The notes below the pieces were generated by a model, which was given only the letters and a program-made list of their open reading frames with translations, made no database searches and was not told where the DNA came from. A stretch of DNA of 64,000 nt, from positions 16,053 through 80,052 of the forward strand of contig JACXUV010000018.1 in assembly GCA_014763715.1 (NCBI GenBank), written 5' to 3'. This document shows, piece by piece, positions 19,453 through 26,466 of the stretch. The position numbers were made by a program, and so were the translations under genes. This DNA comes from Rhodobacterales bacterium. GTDB lineage: Bacteria; Pseudomonadota; Alphaproteobacteria; Caulobacterales; Hyphomonadaceae. Every line of letters begins with the position of its first letter. Position 1 is the first letter of the stretch.

Positions 19453-19497
19453 TGCAAAATTTGCAACATTTGTGCCTAATTCGAAACAGCTTGTTTC
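19453..19497. promoter_or_regulatory. Two palindromes in the pckA promoter region
   Basis: TGCAAA-A-TTTGCA (19453-19465) and GAAACA-GCT-TGTTTC (19483-19497) are both perfect inverted repeats whose centres are 31 bp apart, about three helical turns. The second resembles the general shape of LacI-family operators. The 19383-19561 gap otherwise holds no gene. Binding protein unknown. Confidence 0.5.
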
Positions 19498-19561
19498 ATT
19501 TATTTTGCATTCCGGCGGAAGTGTTTGCCCGCCCGTCAGGCGAGGCACCGGTGGCAGGGCC

Positions 19562-21220
19562 TTATTCCGGTTGGTATTTTAGGGACCAGCTGACCGTGAC
19601 GATCGGATCGTCGCTGAGGCCGGCGAAAGGGTGTTCAAGCGGCTTTGCTACTTCGACACCGACAGATGAGATATCCTTGTAACCCGCTCTGACTCCGAAT
19701 CCGGCAGAGCTGAGATTCAAGCTGACATCGTTGACGCCATTTGGCGTTACATCGCCCTCTGCATAATCCGCAAAAGCGTAGATTTCGCTCTTCTTGAAGG
19801 CCCCCTTTTTCAGCGGGCGCCAGGCTGGTTCAACGGAGGCAGCATAGCCTTTGTCGAAGCTGACGATGCCATTGTCGAAACCGCGGCCGAATTCCATACC
19901 GCCGACAAGGAGGCGCTCGTTAGCAGGTAGGATGTCTTCGCTCCACTGGCCTCGTGCCTTCATCCGGACGAAGAAGGACCTGCCGATCGCCTGCACCAGC
20001 TTGCCGGTGCCTTCGATCTTGTCGAATTCCGTACTGGCGCCGGGCACGGCACTGCGGGCCTCATCCAGGCCAAGGCCGCGTGAATAGGTCAGGATACCCT
20101 GTAGCGAACGCGTCTTGCCGGTCCATCCCCCCTTTGCGCCGAAGCGTGCAGCCGAAATGCGCTCATTGGTGATGACCGAACCAAGAGCGGTGTTGGTGGA
20201 TTCGAGACGGTCCACTGTCGCGCTGAGGGACAGTTCACGTTTGAAGTCTAGGATGACCGGGTAGGAGACATTGGCAGAGAGGACGGAAGCTTCCCCCGAA
20301 ATGTCCACAGAGGATGGCCGCGTCTCCTGATAGGCGCCGGCGAGCGTCAGCGATAGGCCATTATTCCCGATCGGGGTGGAGTACTGAACATTCGTGGCGC
20401 GCGATTGTTCCATATCGGGTGTGGCCGACAGGCGCCCGCGCAGGGCGTCGCCCGGACGGAAGGTGCCGAACGCAAACCCGGAAAGGCTGATACGGCCGGA
20501 ATCTATCAAACGGGATTCGCGGCTGTCATAACCAACGGCGACACCGTTTTTCTTCTCCTTGATATCAAGGAGAAGGGCGGCTGCTCCCGGAACATTGGGA
20601 AGGGTTTTCAGGCGCGGGCTGACCTCCGTGCCTTCGGTGCGGCGCGCAAGTGTAATGCCGCGCTCAAAGGAGCGCCTGCTTGCAGGCTTTTCGTCCAGTG
20701 TGTCGTCAAGAAAGCCCCTCAACAGTGGCCGCTCCACGACCTTGCCATCTTTCAGGACAACGACTTCCGCGATACGACCTTCGGCGATGTAGACATCGAC
20801 AATCCCGTCGGACAGGTCCTGTGCGGGAATGGCCAGCGTAAAGAGTGCGACCCTGGATCTCTTGTATGCCGCGCTCATGGCTGCGGCGAGGTCTCTCAGC
20901 GTCTCGGTATCGGCGGGCTGGCCCAGGAATTTCTCGCTGGCCGCAGCAACACCAGCAGGGACTTCCGCGCCATTGAAGCGGACGCCGGCGATTGCGGCGG
21001 CTTCGGATGAAACCGGCGCTACCTGTGTGACAGAGACGGGAAGGTCGGGCGCAGAACCGGGAACGGGTTGAGGGCTGGGCTCATAGCCCGGATCAAGCCG
21101 GTTTTCCGGAGTTGTTTGCGGTCCGGCCAGGCTGGCGGGGGCCAGCAGGGCAAGAAGCGCCACACCGACATATCGGGGAACAAATGTGGCGGTGCGGCGC
21201 TTCATGGTCGTCAGATGCAT
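19562..21220 (-). CDS. TpsB/FhaC-like outer-membrane secretion protein
   Basis: A 552-residue protein with a signal peptide (cleavage near PASLAGPQ), a Pro-rich linker, a POTRA-like region (about residues 75-165, including IAGVRFNGAEVP and DGIVDVYIAEGRIAEV), and a long C-terminal beta-barrel domain rich in alternating hydrophobic and polar strands. This is the architecture of ShlB/FhaC/HecB two-partner secretion transporters, normally 550-590 residues. The barrel strands include GFGVRAGYKDISSVGVEVAKPL, shown here only as a region near residue 515. It begins 12 bases after a collagen-like lipoprotein gene on the same strand, so that protein is the obvious candidate cargo. An in-frame ATG at 21205 is an alternative start. 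Confidence 0.82.
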   Translation of the reverse strand: MHLTTMKRRTATFVPRYVGVALLALLAPASLAGPQTTPENRLDPGYEPSPQPVPGSAPDLPVSVTQVAPVSSEAAAIAGVRFNGAEVPAGVAAASEKFLGQPADTETLRDLAAAMSAAYKRSRVALFTLAIPAQDLSDGIVDVYIAEGRIAEVVVLKDGKVVERPLLRGFLDDTLDEKPASRRSFERGITLARRTEGTEVSPRLKTLPNVPGAAALLLDIKEKKNGVAVGYDSRESRLIDSGRISLSGFAFGTFRPGDALRGRLSATPDMEQSRATNVQYSTPIGNNGLSLTLAGAYQETRPSSVDISGEASVLSANVSYPVILDFKRELSLSATVDRLESTNTALGSVITNERISAARFGAKGGWTGKTRSLQGILTYSRGLGLDEARSAVPGASTEFDKIEGTGKLVQAIGRSFFVRMKARGQWSEDILPANERLLVGGMEFGRGFDNGIVSFDKGYAASVEPAWRPLKKGAFKKSEIYAFADYAEGDVTPNGVNDVSLNLSSAGFGVRAGYKDISSVGVEVAKPLEHPFAGLSDDPIVTVSWSLKYQPE

Positions 21221-21232
21221 TCCTGGGACGGA

Positions 21233-22159
21233 TCAGTTTCCGCCGAGGAGGCCGCCGAGGAGGGACTGGACCGGATTGTCTTCGGTCGTGCTGCCCGAGA
21301 GCAGGTCTTCAACAGGGGCCGTCAGGTCCGTGAGACCGGTTTGATCCAGCCCGCCGAGGTCCGTGATGTCTGTCAGGTCTGTCAGGCCAGCCTGATCGAG
21401 CACAGTGCCTACATTCTCCGTCACGGGGCCAAGATCGGCAGAAACAAGCCCTGCCAGGTCCATTCCGGTGTCTGTATCCGTTGCAGCATCCAGGCCGATC
21501 AGTGTGTCACCGGCGCCAATACCGGCTTCCAGCAGGGTGCCTGAAGCCTGATCGCCGGAGAGAAGGCTCGCACCGATCAGCGAGTCTGAGCCGTCGCCTG
21601 CCACGCTTCCATTACCCGCGCCAACCGAGAGGAGTGGGGAGAGGGAGGAGGTCAGACCATCCACGAGCGGGGCGCCATCCGTCCCGGCGTCGACAAGTGC
21701 CGTGCCGATGTTTGCGGTTGTATCGGTGACGGCGCCGGTCAGGTTGGTCAGCTCGGCAGGGAGACCGGCTTCTGTCAGAAGGCCGTCGAGTTGCGTGCTG
21801 GTCGATGCGAGCAGGGTGCCTGTGCCCGTCAGGGTTTCGCCGCCAGCCGGCATCGTGGTGTTCGGATCGCCGAGATTGGCCAGCAAGCCGGTTCCGGCAA
21901 GGCCGTCGGGGCCGACCAGGCCGCCTGTTGCGATCATGCCGGTATCGCCAAGGGTGACGTTACCGCCATCTTCACCAGCGGGGCCTGCTGGGCCAGCTGG
22001 GCCTTGTTCCCCCTGTGGGCCAGTTTTGCCCGGTGCCCCGGTGGCGCCTTGCGGGCCAACGGTTCCCACGCTGGCATAACGGGTGTGACCAGAAGATTCG
22101 CATGCCGCGGCCAGCATGAGCGCAGCAGTTGCAACGGCAGTCATTGATAGATTTCGCAT
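21233..22159 (-). CDS. Lipoprotein with collagen-like Gly-X-Y segment
   Basis: A 308-residue exported protein. The signal ends LMLAAAC with Cys20 as a likely lipidation site. Residues 35-64 are ten uninterrupted Gly-X-Y triplets beginning GPQGATGAPGKTG, a short collagen-like helix. The rest is low-complexity, rich in Gly, Leu, Thr, Asp and Ala, with repeated LTDLTD and GLDQTGLTDLT-like elements near the C-terminus and a glycine-rich end (LLGGLLGGN). It contains no haemagglutinin-type TPS domain. AAGGAGG lies 8 bases upstream of the ATG. It is the first gene of a two-gene unit with the TpsB-like transporter, which suggests it is surface-exposed. Function is inferred from context only. Confidence 0.78.
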   Translation of the reverse strand: MRNLSMTAVATAALMLAAACESSGHTRYASVGTVGPQGATGAPGKTGPQGEQGPAGPAGPAGEDGGNVTLGDTGMIATGGLVGPDGLAGTGLLANLGDPNTTMPAGGETLTGTGTLLASTSTQLDGLLTEAGLPAELTNLTGAVTDTTANIGTALVDAGTDGAPLVDGLTSSLSPLLSVGAGNGSVAGDGSDSLIGASLLSGDQASGTLLEAGIGAGDTLIGLDAATDTDTGMDLAGLVSADLGPVTENVGTVLDQAGLTDLTDITDLGGLDQTGLTDLTAPVEDLLSGSTTEDNPVQSLLGGLLGGN

Positions 22160-22294
22160 AGGGAGTCCTCCTTCGCTTTCCGGTCCAGAAGGTGATTGCA
22201 GGCACCATTTCTGTACTGGTCATTGCAGCGTGCGGAGAAATGTCTTGCGCTTGTCTGCTCTAATCGCTTTGGATTTTGCTGACAAAGTTAACTT

Positions 22295-22317
22295 AAAGGT
22301 GCTCGATAAGCACCTTT
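22295..22317. terminator. Hairpin downstream of the YdcF-like gene
   Basis: AAAGGTGCT (22295-22303) and AGCACCTTT (22309-22317) form a 9-bp stem with a 5-base loop, 21 bases after the YdcF-like stop codon on the minus strand. There is no strong T-run, so it may be a weak terminator or part of the leader of the collagen-like gene. Confidence 0.4.
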
Positions 22318-22337
22318 TGATGGGAAATTCCAATAAA

Positions 22338-22976
22338 TCATTGGGTGAAACTGGTTTCCGTCTGGGTGGTGTTTTGTCCCCTCAGGCGGTCAAGAATTTG
22401 ATCCTGGAGGCCTTCCGGCAGGGAATAAAGTACCCAGGCACCTGCTTCGTAGTGCGCCCGGCGCCATATATCGACCGGGTTCAAATCACCCGGCGGGCAG
22501 ACGCCAAGCACCTTGGGCTGATGGTCCGGCTGGGCATTGTAAATAACCTTGGCACGGATCAGCTGCATGCAGTTTGAAACAAAGACAATCTCGCCAGGCG
22601 CCTTGGTATTTGCGTCGCGGGCAAGGTTTTTCAGACCTGAAATCGTGTCCCGGCTTTCAACATCGGCGGAGATGCGACCGCCAAGTCCGGATCCGCGTGC
22701 CGCGATCAGTGCCATCTCCTGGCTGCCGAGCCAGCCTTCCTGCGGACGATGTCCGCCAACCATGTAGAGCCGGTCCAGCTTCCCCGCCTTGAGCAGGTTC
22801 ACTGCCTTGGCAATCCGTGCGGCGGCATCCTTGTTGTTGTCGGTGTAGAAAACGACGCCCGTGCCGCCGGTCAGGGAGCGGGACTGATCCATAAACCGTG
22901 TCACGCCCCAGAAGAGGGCGGTAGCGACCAGGTCGAGAAAGACCAGCCAGAATACGATTCGGCGAAGCCAGCGCAT
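22338..22976 (-). CDS. YdcF/DUF218-like membrane-anchored protein
   Basis: A 212-residue protein with one N-terminal membrane helix (about residues 5-25) and a periplasmic alpha/beta domain resembling DUF218 (YdcF/SanA/ElyC). Characteristic stretches are GVVFYTDNN near the start of the domain, LYMVGGH, and ESRDTISGLKNL, corresponding to the family's Asp/Ser/Thr-rich block. Members affect envelope biogenesis and some bind S-adenosylmethionine, but the activity is unresolved. It begins 7 bases after the NUDIX stop codon, so the two genes form a unit. Confidence 0.75.
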   Translation of the reverse strand: MRWLRRIVFWLVFLDLVATALFWGVTRFMDQSRSLTGGTGVVFYTDNNKDAAARIAKAVNLLKAGKLDRLYMVGGHRPQEGWLGSQEMALIAARGSGLGGRISADVESRDTISGLKNLARDANTKAPGEIVFVSNCMQLIRAKVIYNAQPDHQPKVLGVCPPGDLNPVDIWRRAHYEAGAWVLYSLPEGLQDQILDRLRGQNTTQTETSFTQ

Positions 22977-22983
22977 GCCAGAT

Positions 22984-23427
22984 CTATAAAGACTGCTTCA
23001 GGGCAGGCCGCCATGCCCCATTTGCAGTAATGCCCAGGAATGTGATCGCAGGCGTGGTGAGGGTCTCCGGCATCTCGTCGCGGGCGAACCAGCCCCAGCC
23101 GCCATGTTTTTCCGGTTCCATGATGCGGGGCTCTCCTGAAACGATGCGCGCCTCATAGACCGGCGACACCCAGTGGCGGCCATCGCCGCCGTCAATGATC
23201 TCAGAGATACAGGCCAGACGCGTCAGTTCGATGACGATGCCAAGCTCTTCGTGGATTTCGCGGCGGGCGGTGTCTTCCGCGCGTTCGCCGAAGTCGATTT
23301 TCCCGCCCGGGAGCCCCCAGGCGCCGGCTTCCGGTTCTTTCAGGCGCTGGATCAGGAGCAGGCGGCCCAGATCATCCAGGATCGCGGCACCGCAGCCGGT
23401 TTCGGGGCGGAGGGGAGAATCGGTCAT
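22984..23427 (-). CDS. NUDIX hydrolase
   Basis: A 147-residue cytosolic NUDIX enzyme hydrolysing a nucleoside diphosphate linked to another moiety. The complete NUDIX box G-x5-E-x7-REIHEELGI is present (residues about 41-63), preceded by GAWGLPGG. A tryptophan-rich end (HGGWGWFARDEMP) resembles nucleoside-triphosphate or ADP-sugar-type members. The ATG at 23427 follows a GGGG element; a longer frame from 23496 adds an atypical N-terminus. It is the first gene of a two-gene unit with the YdcF-like gene and is divergent from the VOC gene. Confidence 0.9.
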   Translation of the reverse strand: MTDSPLRPETGCGAAILDDLGRLLLIQRLKEPEAGAWGLPGGKIDFGERAEDTARREIHEELGIVIELTRLACISEIIDGGDGRHWVSPVYEARIVSGEPRIMEPEKHGGWGWFARDEMPETLTTPAITFLGITANGAWRPALKQSL

Positions 23428-23533
23428 GGTCCCCAGTCTAAGGCAGTCCTGCTGCCGGGGCAGGTCTTTAATCAGGGCTTGTCCGGCAGCGGGCACCGGC
23501 TAACGTGGCGTAAGTGGGCTGAAGGGGGCTGAA

Positions 23534-23932
23534 ATGGCAAAAGTGATCGGTTTGGGCGGCGTGTTTTTCCGCTGCAGGGATGTCGAGGCGACGCGGGCCT
23601 GGTATCAGCGCGTGCTTGGCATGGACATCGACGACTATGGTGGAACGAGTTTCGGCCATGTAGAGTCGGCAGCGCTGTTTCCCGAAGGTGCGCGTACGAT
23701 CTGGGCGCCATTCAAGGCAGATAGCGATTATTTCAAACCGTCGGAGGCCGATTACATGCTCAATCTGATGGTTGACGACTTCGATGGCATGCTGGAGCAG
23801 CTGAAGGCTGAGGATGTGGCGCTCGAAGGGGAACCGATGATCGAATCCTATGGCAAGTTTGCCTGGGTCATGGATCCGGATGGCCGCAAGATTGAGCTTT
23901 GGCAGCCCGTTGAGCCGTCATCCCCTGTTTAG
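23534..23932 (+). CDS. VOC-superfamily (glyoxalase/dioxygenase-fold) protein
   Basis: A 132-residue single-domain protein with paired beta-alpha-beta3 modules. The first module has GVFFRCRDVEATRAWYQRVLGM and the second ends FAWVMDPDGRKIELWQP, both typical of the VOC fold; the final Glu in KIELW is the usual metal ligand, but the first-module ligand position (FRCRD) has no His, so metal binding is uncertain. The activity could be glyoxalase-like, dioxygenase-like or resistance-type. AGGGGG lies 6 bases upstream of the ATG. Confidence 0.85.
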   Translation: MAKVIGLGGVFFRCRDVEATRAWYQRVLGMDIDDYGGTSFGHVESAALFPEGARTIWAPFKADSDYFKPSEADYMLNLMVDDFDGMLEQLKAEDVALEGEPMIESYGKFAWVMDPDGRKIELWQPVEPSSPV

Positions 23933-23951
23933 GCGTGGACCATAAAAAAGC

Positions 23952-23978
23952 GGCCGTCGCGGCTGATCCGTGACGGCC
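23952..23978 (-). terminator. Terminator for the 99-residue secreted protein gene
   Basis: GGCCGTC (23952-23958) pairs with GACGGCC (23972-23978); on the minus strand the stem is followed by a T-run (six T). It lies between convergent genes and chiefly serves the minus-strand one. Confidence 0.7.
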
Positions 23979-24020
23979 CGAGGAGAGGCTCTGGAGAGAT
24001 CGGTTGTGAAGGCCGCAGTC

Positions 24021-24320
24021 TTAGTTGCTGCGGGCAGAAGCCTTGCAGGCTTCGATGTCTTCTGCCGAGAGCTCGAACTTGTCGTTCTTGAAGGACGTGA
24101 TTTCGCCGGTCTTTTTCGCGATCTTCTTGCAGTCGCTGAGCGTGACCTTCTTGCGGTTCATGTCGCCTTTGCAGACCGTGCCTTCACAGGTCCAGACAGT
24201 ACCGACAACGGTGATACGGCTGTCATCGACCGGCTTGGCGGTTTCGAAAGTGAAGCTGGTGGCAAAAGCAGGGGCGGCGAGGCCGAGGAAGGCGGCGCCA
24301 AGAATTGCGGAACGGAGCAT
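24021..24320 (-). CDS. Small secreted protein, CC_3452-like
   Basis: A 99-residue protein with a clear signal peptide (cleavage after APAFA). The mature part is about 79 residues with a WTCEGTVCKGD segment, then two further cysteines (in SDCKKIAKK and IEACKAS), suggesting two disulfides. The order of these elements, including TGEITSF, matches my recollection of a small Caulobacterales/Sphingomonadales family known from Caulobacter CC_3452, function unknown. Its promoter is nearly identical in layout to that of the UrcA gene immediately upstream. Confidence 0.75.
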   Translation of the reverse strand: MLRSAILGAAFLGLAAPAFATSFTFETAKPVDDSRITVVGTVWTCEGTVCKGDMNRKKVTLSDCKKIAKKTGEITSFKNDKFELSAEDIEACKASARSN

Positions 24321-24388
24321 GGGAGGATGCCTTTTCGCTTATGATTATCTTTCAGGGCCGGCAGCTCGGTGGATGCCCCGGCCCTGAA

Positions 24389-24427
24389 CAAATAGATATC
24401 GCTGAAAAATTCGTCAAGTGTTCAGCG
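24389..24427 (-). promoter_or_regulatory. Promoter and inverted repeat of the CC_3452-like gene
   Basis: On the minus strand TTGACG (24412-24417) and TATTTG (24389-24394) are separated by 17 bases, a sigma70-like pair. A perfect inverted repeat CGCTGAA-N14-TTCAGCG (24400-24427) surrounds the -35 element, the position expected of a repressor operator. Confidence 0.6.
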
Positions 24428-24446
24428 CTCCAGATTGTCAGCGAAC

Positions 24447-24797
24447 TTACTTCAGCGATGCCAGGACCTGGGCCGGCTGGCCGGTCTGCAGGGTGTAGAG
24501 CTGTGTCAGTTCAGGGGCGTCAATCTGCATCACGGCCTTGGCCACGATTTCGGATGCACACGTATCATCGACCCGCGGCGCGCCCGCAACCGGACGGGTA
24601 TAGCGACAAGCCGACTTGGCCTGCTCCTGCAGTGAATTCAGTACGATTTCAGCGCCCGAAACAGTTTCGAGGGCAGCGCTGTCATACTGTATATCCAGCT
24701 GCAGTTCGCGCTGAATTTCCGCCGTGGCGGGGGCGGCAAAAAAGGCTGCGCCGGCAAGGGTTGCGGATACAGCCAGAGAGAGGATGCGAGAGGTCAT
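24447..24797 (-). CDS. UrcA family protein
   Basis: A 116-residue secreted protein with a signal peptide ending APATAE. The mature part has the UrcA pattern: a beta-strand start (QLDIQYDSAALETVSGAE), a helical region, then a cysteine (KSACRY) and a second cysteine about 19 residues later (DDTCASEIVAKAV). UrcA proteins are small periplasmic proteins common in Caulobacterales and Sphingomonadales with no established activity. It is upstream of, and on the same strand as, the CC_3452-like gene, but each has its own promoter. Confidence 0.8.
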   Translation of the reverse strand: MTSRILSLAVSATLAGAAFFAAPATAEIQRELQLDIQYDSAALETVSGAEIVLNSLQEQAKSACRYTRPVAGAPRVDDTCASEIVAKAVMQIDAPELTQLYTLQTGQPAQVLASLK

Positions 24798-24851
24798 GGG
24801 AGGAAACCTTTTTGCGTTTGGATGAGTACGACCCGGTGAAGCCGTATGTGC

Positions 24852-24890
24852 AAAATATAATCATTGAATAATTTGTCAATCGTTCAGTGA
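24852..24890 (-). promoter_or_regulatory. Promoter and inverted repeat of the UrcA gene
   Basis: On the minus strand TTGACA (24874-24879) and TATTTT (24852-24857) are separated by 16 bases. TCATTGAA-N14-TTCAGTGA (24861-24890) is an inverted repeat with one mismatch, with exactly the spacer length seen at the CC_3452-like promoter. Confidence 0.6.
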
Positions 24891-25022
24891 TTAGAATTTT
24901 TCTAAAGCCGCACTTTAGTTCGCCGCTTGCCCCGGCGGCAGAAATTGCCGGAGGGCGCGGGCTCGATATGCTGAAAGCCAGGACGCACTAAAGAATGGCG
25001 TCGTGGCAGGAGGAAACGCGCT

Positions 25023-26363
25023 ATGGATTTCAACATTCCCAAGGACATCGCCGACTATTTGGTCGTGCTCGACAAGTTCATCGAGGACGAGATCCGGCCA
25101 TTGGAGGAACAGGACGACAATATCCGTTTCTTCGACCATCGCCGGGAATGGGCGCGGACGGACTTTGAAAATGGCGGTTTGCCACGTCCGGAATGGGAGG
25201 CTCTGCTGAAGGAAGCCAAGCGCCGGGCCGATGCCGCAGGGCACCTGCGCTATGCGCTGCCTGAAGAGTTCGGCGGCCAGAACGGGTCCAATCTCGGTAT
25301 GGCGATCATCCGTGAGCATCTGGCGAAAAAGGGGCTCGGCCTGCACAACGACCTGCAGAATGAACACTCCATCGTTGGCAACTTCCCGCAGATCCTCATG
25401 CTGCGCGACTTTGCCCGCCCGGATCAGAAACATCTCGCCAATGCGGCGCTGGAGGGCAAGTTCCTCGCCTGTTTCGGCCTTACCGAGCCAGACCATGGCT
25501 CTGACGCGACCCATATGGAAACCCGTGCCGTGCGCCACAAGAAAGACGGCAAGGATGGCTGGCTGATCAATGGCGAGAAGATGTGGATCACCGGCATGCA
25601 TGTGGCCACGCACATCATGTTGTTCTGCCGGACCAGCGGCGAGGATGGCGATGCGCGCGGCATTACCTGCCTGCTCGTGCCTGCGCGCGATCCCGGCGTG
25701 ATCATTGAAGAGTATATGTGGACCTTCAACATGCCGACGGATCACCCGCGCCTGACGATCAAGGATGTCTGGGTGCCGGAAGATGCGGTGTTCGGCCCGC
25801 CGGAAGGGGGGCTGGCGCTGGCTCAGCATTTCGTCCACGAGAACCGCATCCGCCAGGCGGCAAGTTCCGTCGGGGCTGCCATCTACTGCATCAATGAGAG
25901 CGTGAAATACGCCCGCGAACGCAAGCCGTTCGGCAAACCGCTGGCGATCAATCAGGCGATTCAGTTCCCGCTGGTGGAACTGGCGACCGAGGCGGAGATG
26001 CTGCGCCTCCTGATCTTCAAGACGGCCTGGGAAATGGACCAGATGTCGAAGCCTGAAGTGGCTGTCCGTCTGTCGGACAAGGTGTCGATGTGCAACTACC
26101 GGGCAAACCGCCTCTGCTGCAACGCGGCAGACCGGGCGATGCAGGTGCATGGCGGCATCGGCTATTCCCGCCACAAACCCTTCGAACATATCTACCGCCA
26201 CCATCGCCGCTACCGCATCACTGAGGGCTCCGAAGAGATCCAGATGCGCAAGGTGGGCGGCCACCTGTTCGGCTTTATGGGCCCCGGCAAGCATGGCCAG
26301 CCGAAAGGCGAGACCGACAAGACCGGCAAGAGCACGGAACCGACCGATTTCGCGGTGCGCTGA
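25023..26363 (+). CDS. Acyl-CoA dehydrogenase
   Basis: A 446-residue FAD enzyme that introduces a trans-2,3 double bond into an acyl-CoA. The central flavin-binding strand domain has CFGLTEPDHGSDA and EKMWITG, and the C-terminal helical domain has VHGGIGYSRHKPFEHIYRHHRRYRITEGSEEI split around residues 375-410. The C-terminal block resembles the longer FadE/ACAD10-11-like members rather than short-chain enzymes. The catalytic base cannot be assigned confidently by eye. AGGAGG lies about 10 bases upstream of the ATG. It is monocistronic, beside no other beta-oxidation gene. Confidence 0.9.
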   Translation: MDFNIPKDIADYLVVLDKFIEDEIRPLEEQDDNIRFFDHRREWARTDFENGGLPRPEWEALLKEAKRRADAAGHLRYALPEEFGGQNGSNLGMAIIREHLAKKGLGLHNDLQNEHSIVGNFPQILMLRDFARPDQKHLANAALEGKFLACFGLTEPDHGSDATHMETRAVRHKKDGKDGWLINGEKMWITGMHVATHIMLFCRTSGEDGDARGITCLLVPARDPGVIIEEYMWTFNMPTDHPRLTIKDVWVPEDAVFGPPEGGLALAQHFVHENRIRQAASSVGAAIYCINESVKYARERKPFGKPLAINQAIQFPLVELATEAEMLRLLIFKTAWEMDQMSKPEVAVRLSDKVSMCNYRANRLCCNAADRAMQVHGGIGYSRHKPFEHIYRHHRRYRITEGSEEIQMRKVGGHLFGFMGPGKHGQPKGETDKTGKSTEPTDFAVR

Positions 26364-26397
26364 CACGCTGAAAATTCTTCGCGCAAGGCGTGAAGGG

Positions 26398-26412
26398 TTA
26401 ACAACCGGGTAA
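26398..26412 (+). promoter_or_regulatory. CtrA-box-like element
   Basis: TTAA-N7-GTAA (26398-26412) matches the CtrA half-site consensus TTAA-N7-TTAA at seven of eight defined positions, about 60 bases upstream of the zinc phospholipase-like gene. A second TTAAC follows at 26418-26422. Confidence 0.3.
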
Positions 26413-26466
26413 CCAAGTTAACGCACTCCTTGGCCTGACAATTTGCCAGGCTGAGGAGTCTCGCCC

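Noticed and set aside
17841..19682. 613-residue open frame opposite pckA
   Set aside because: Antisense of pckA; composition Arg/Gly-rich with no domains.
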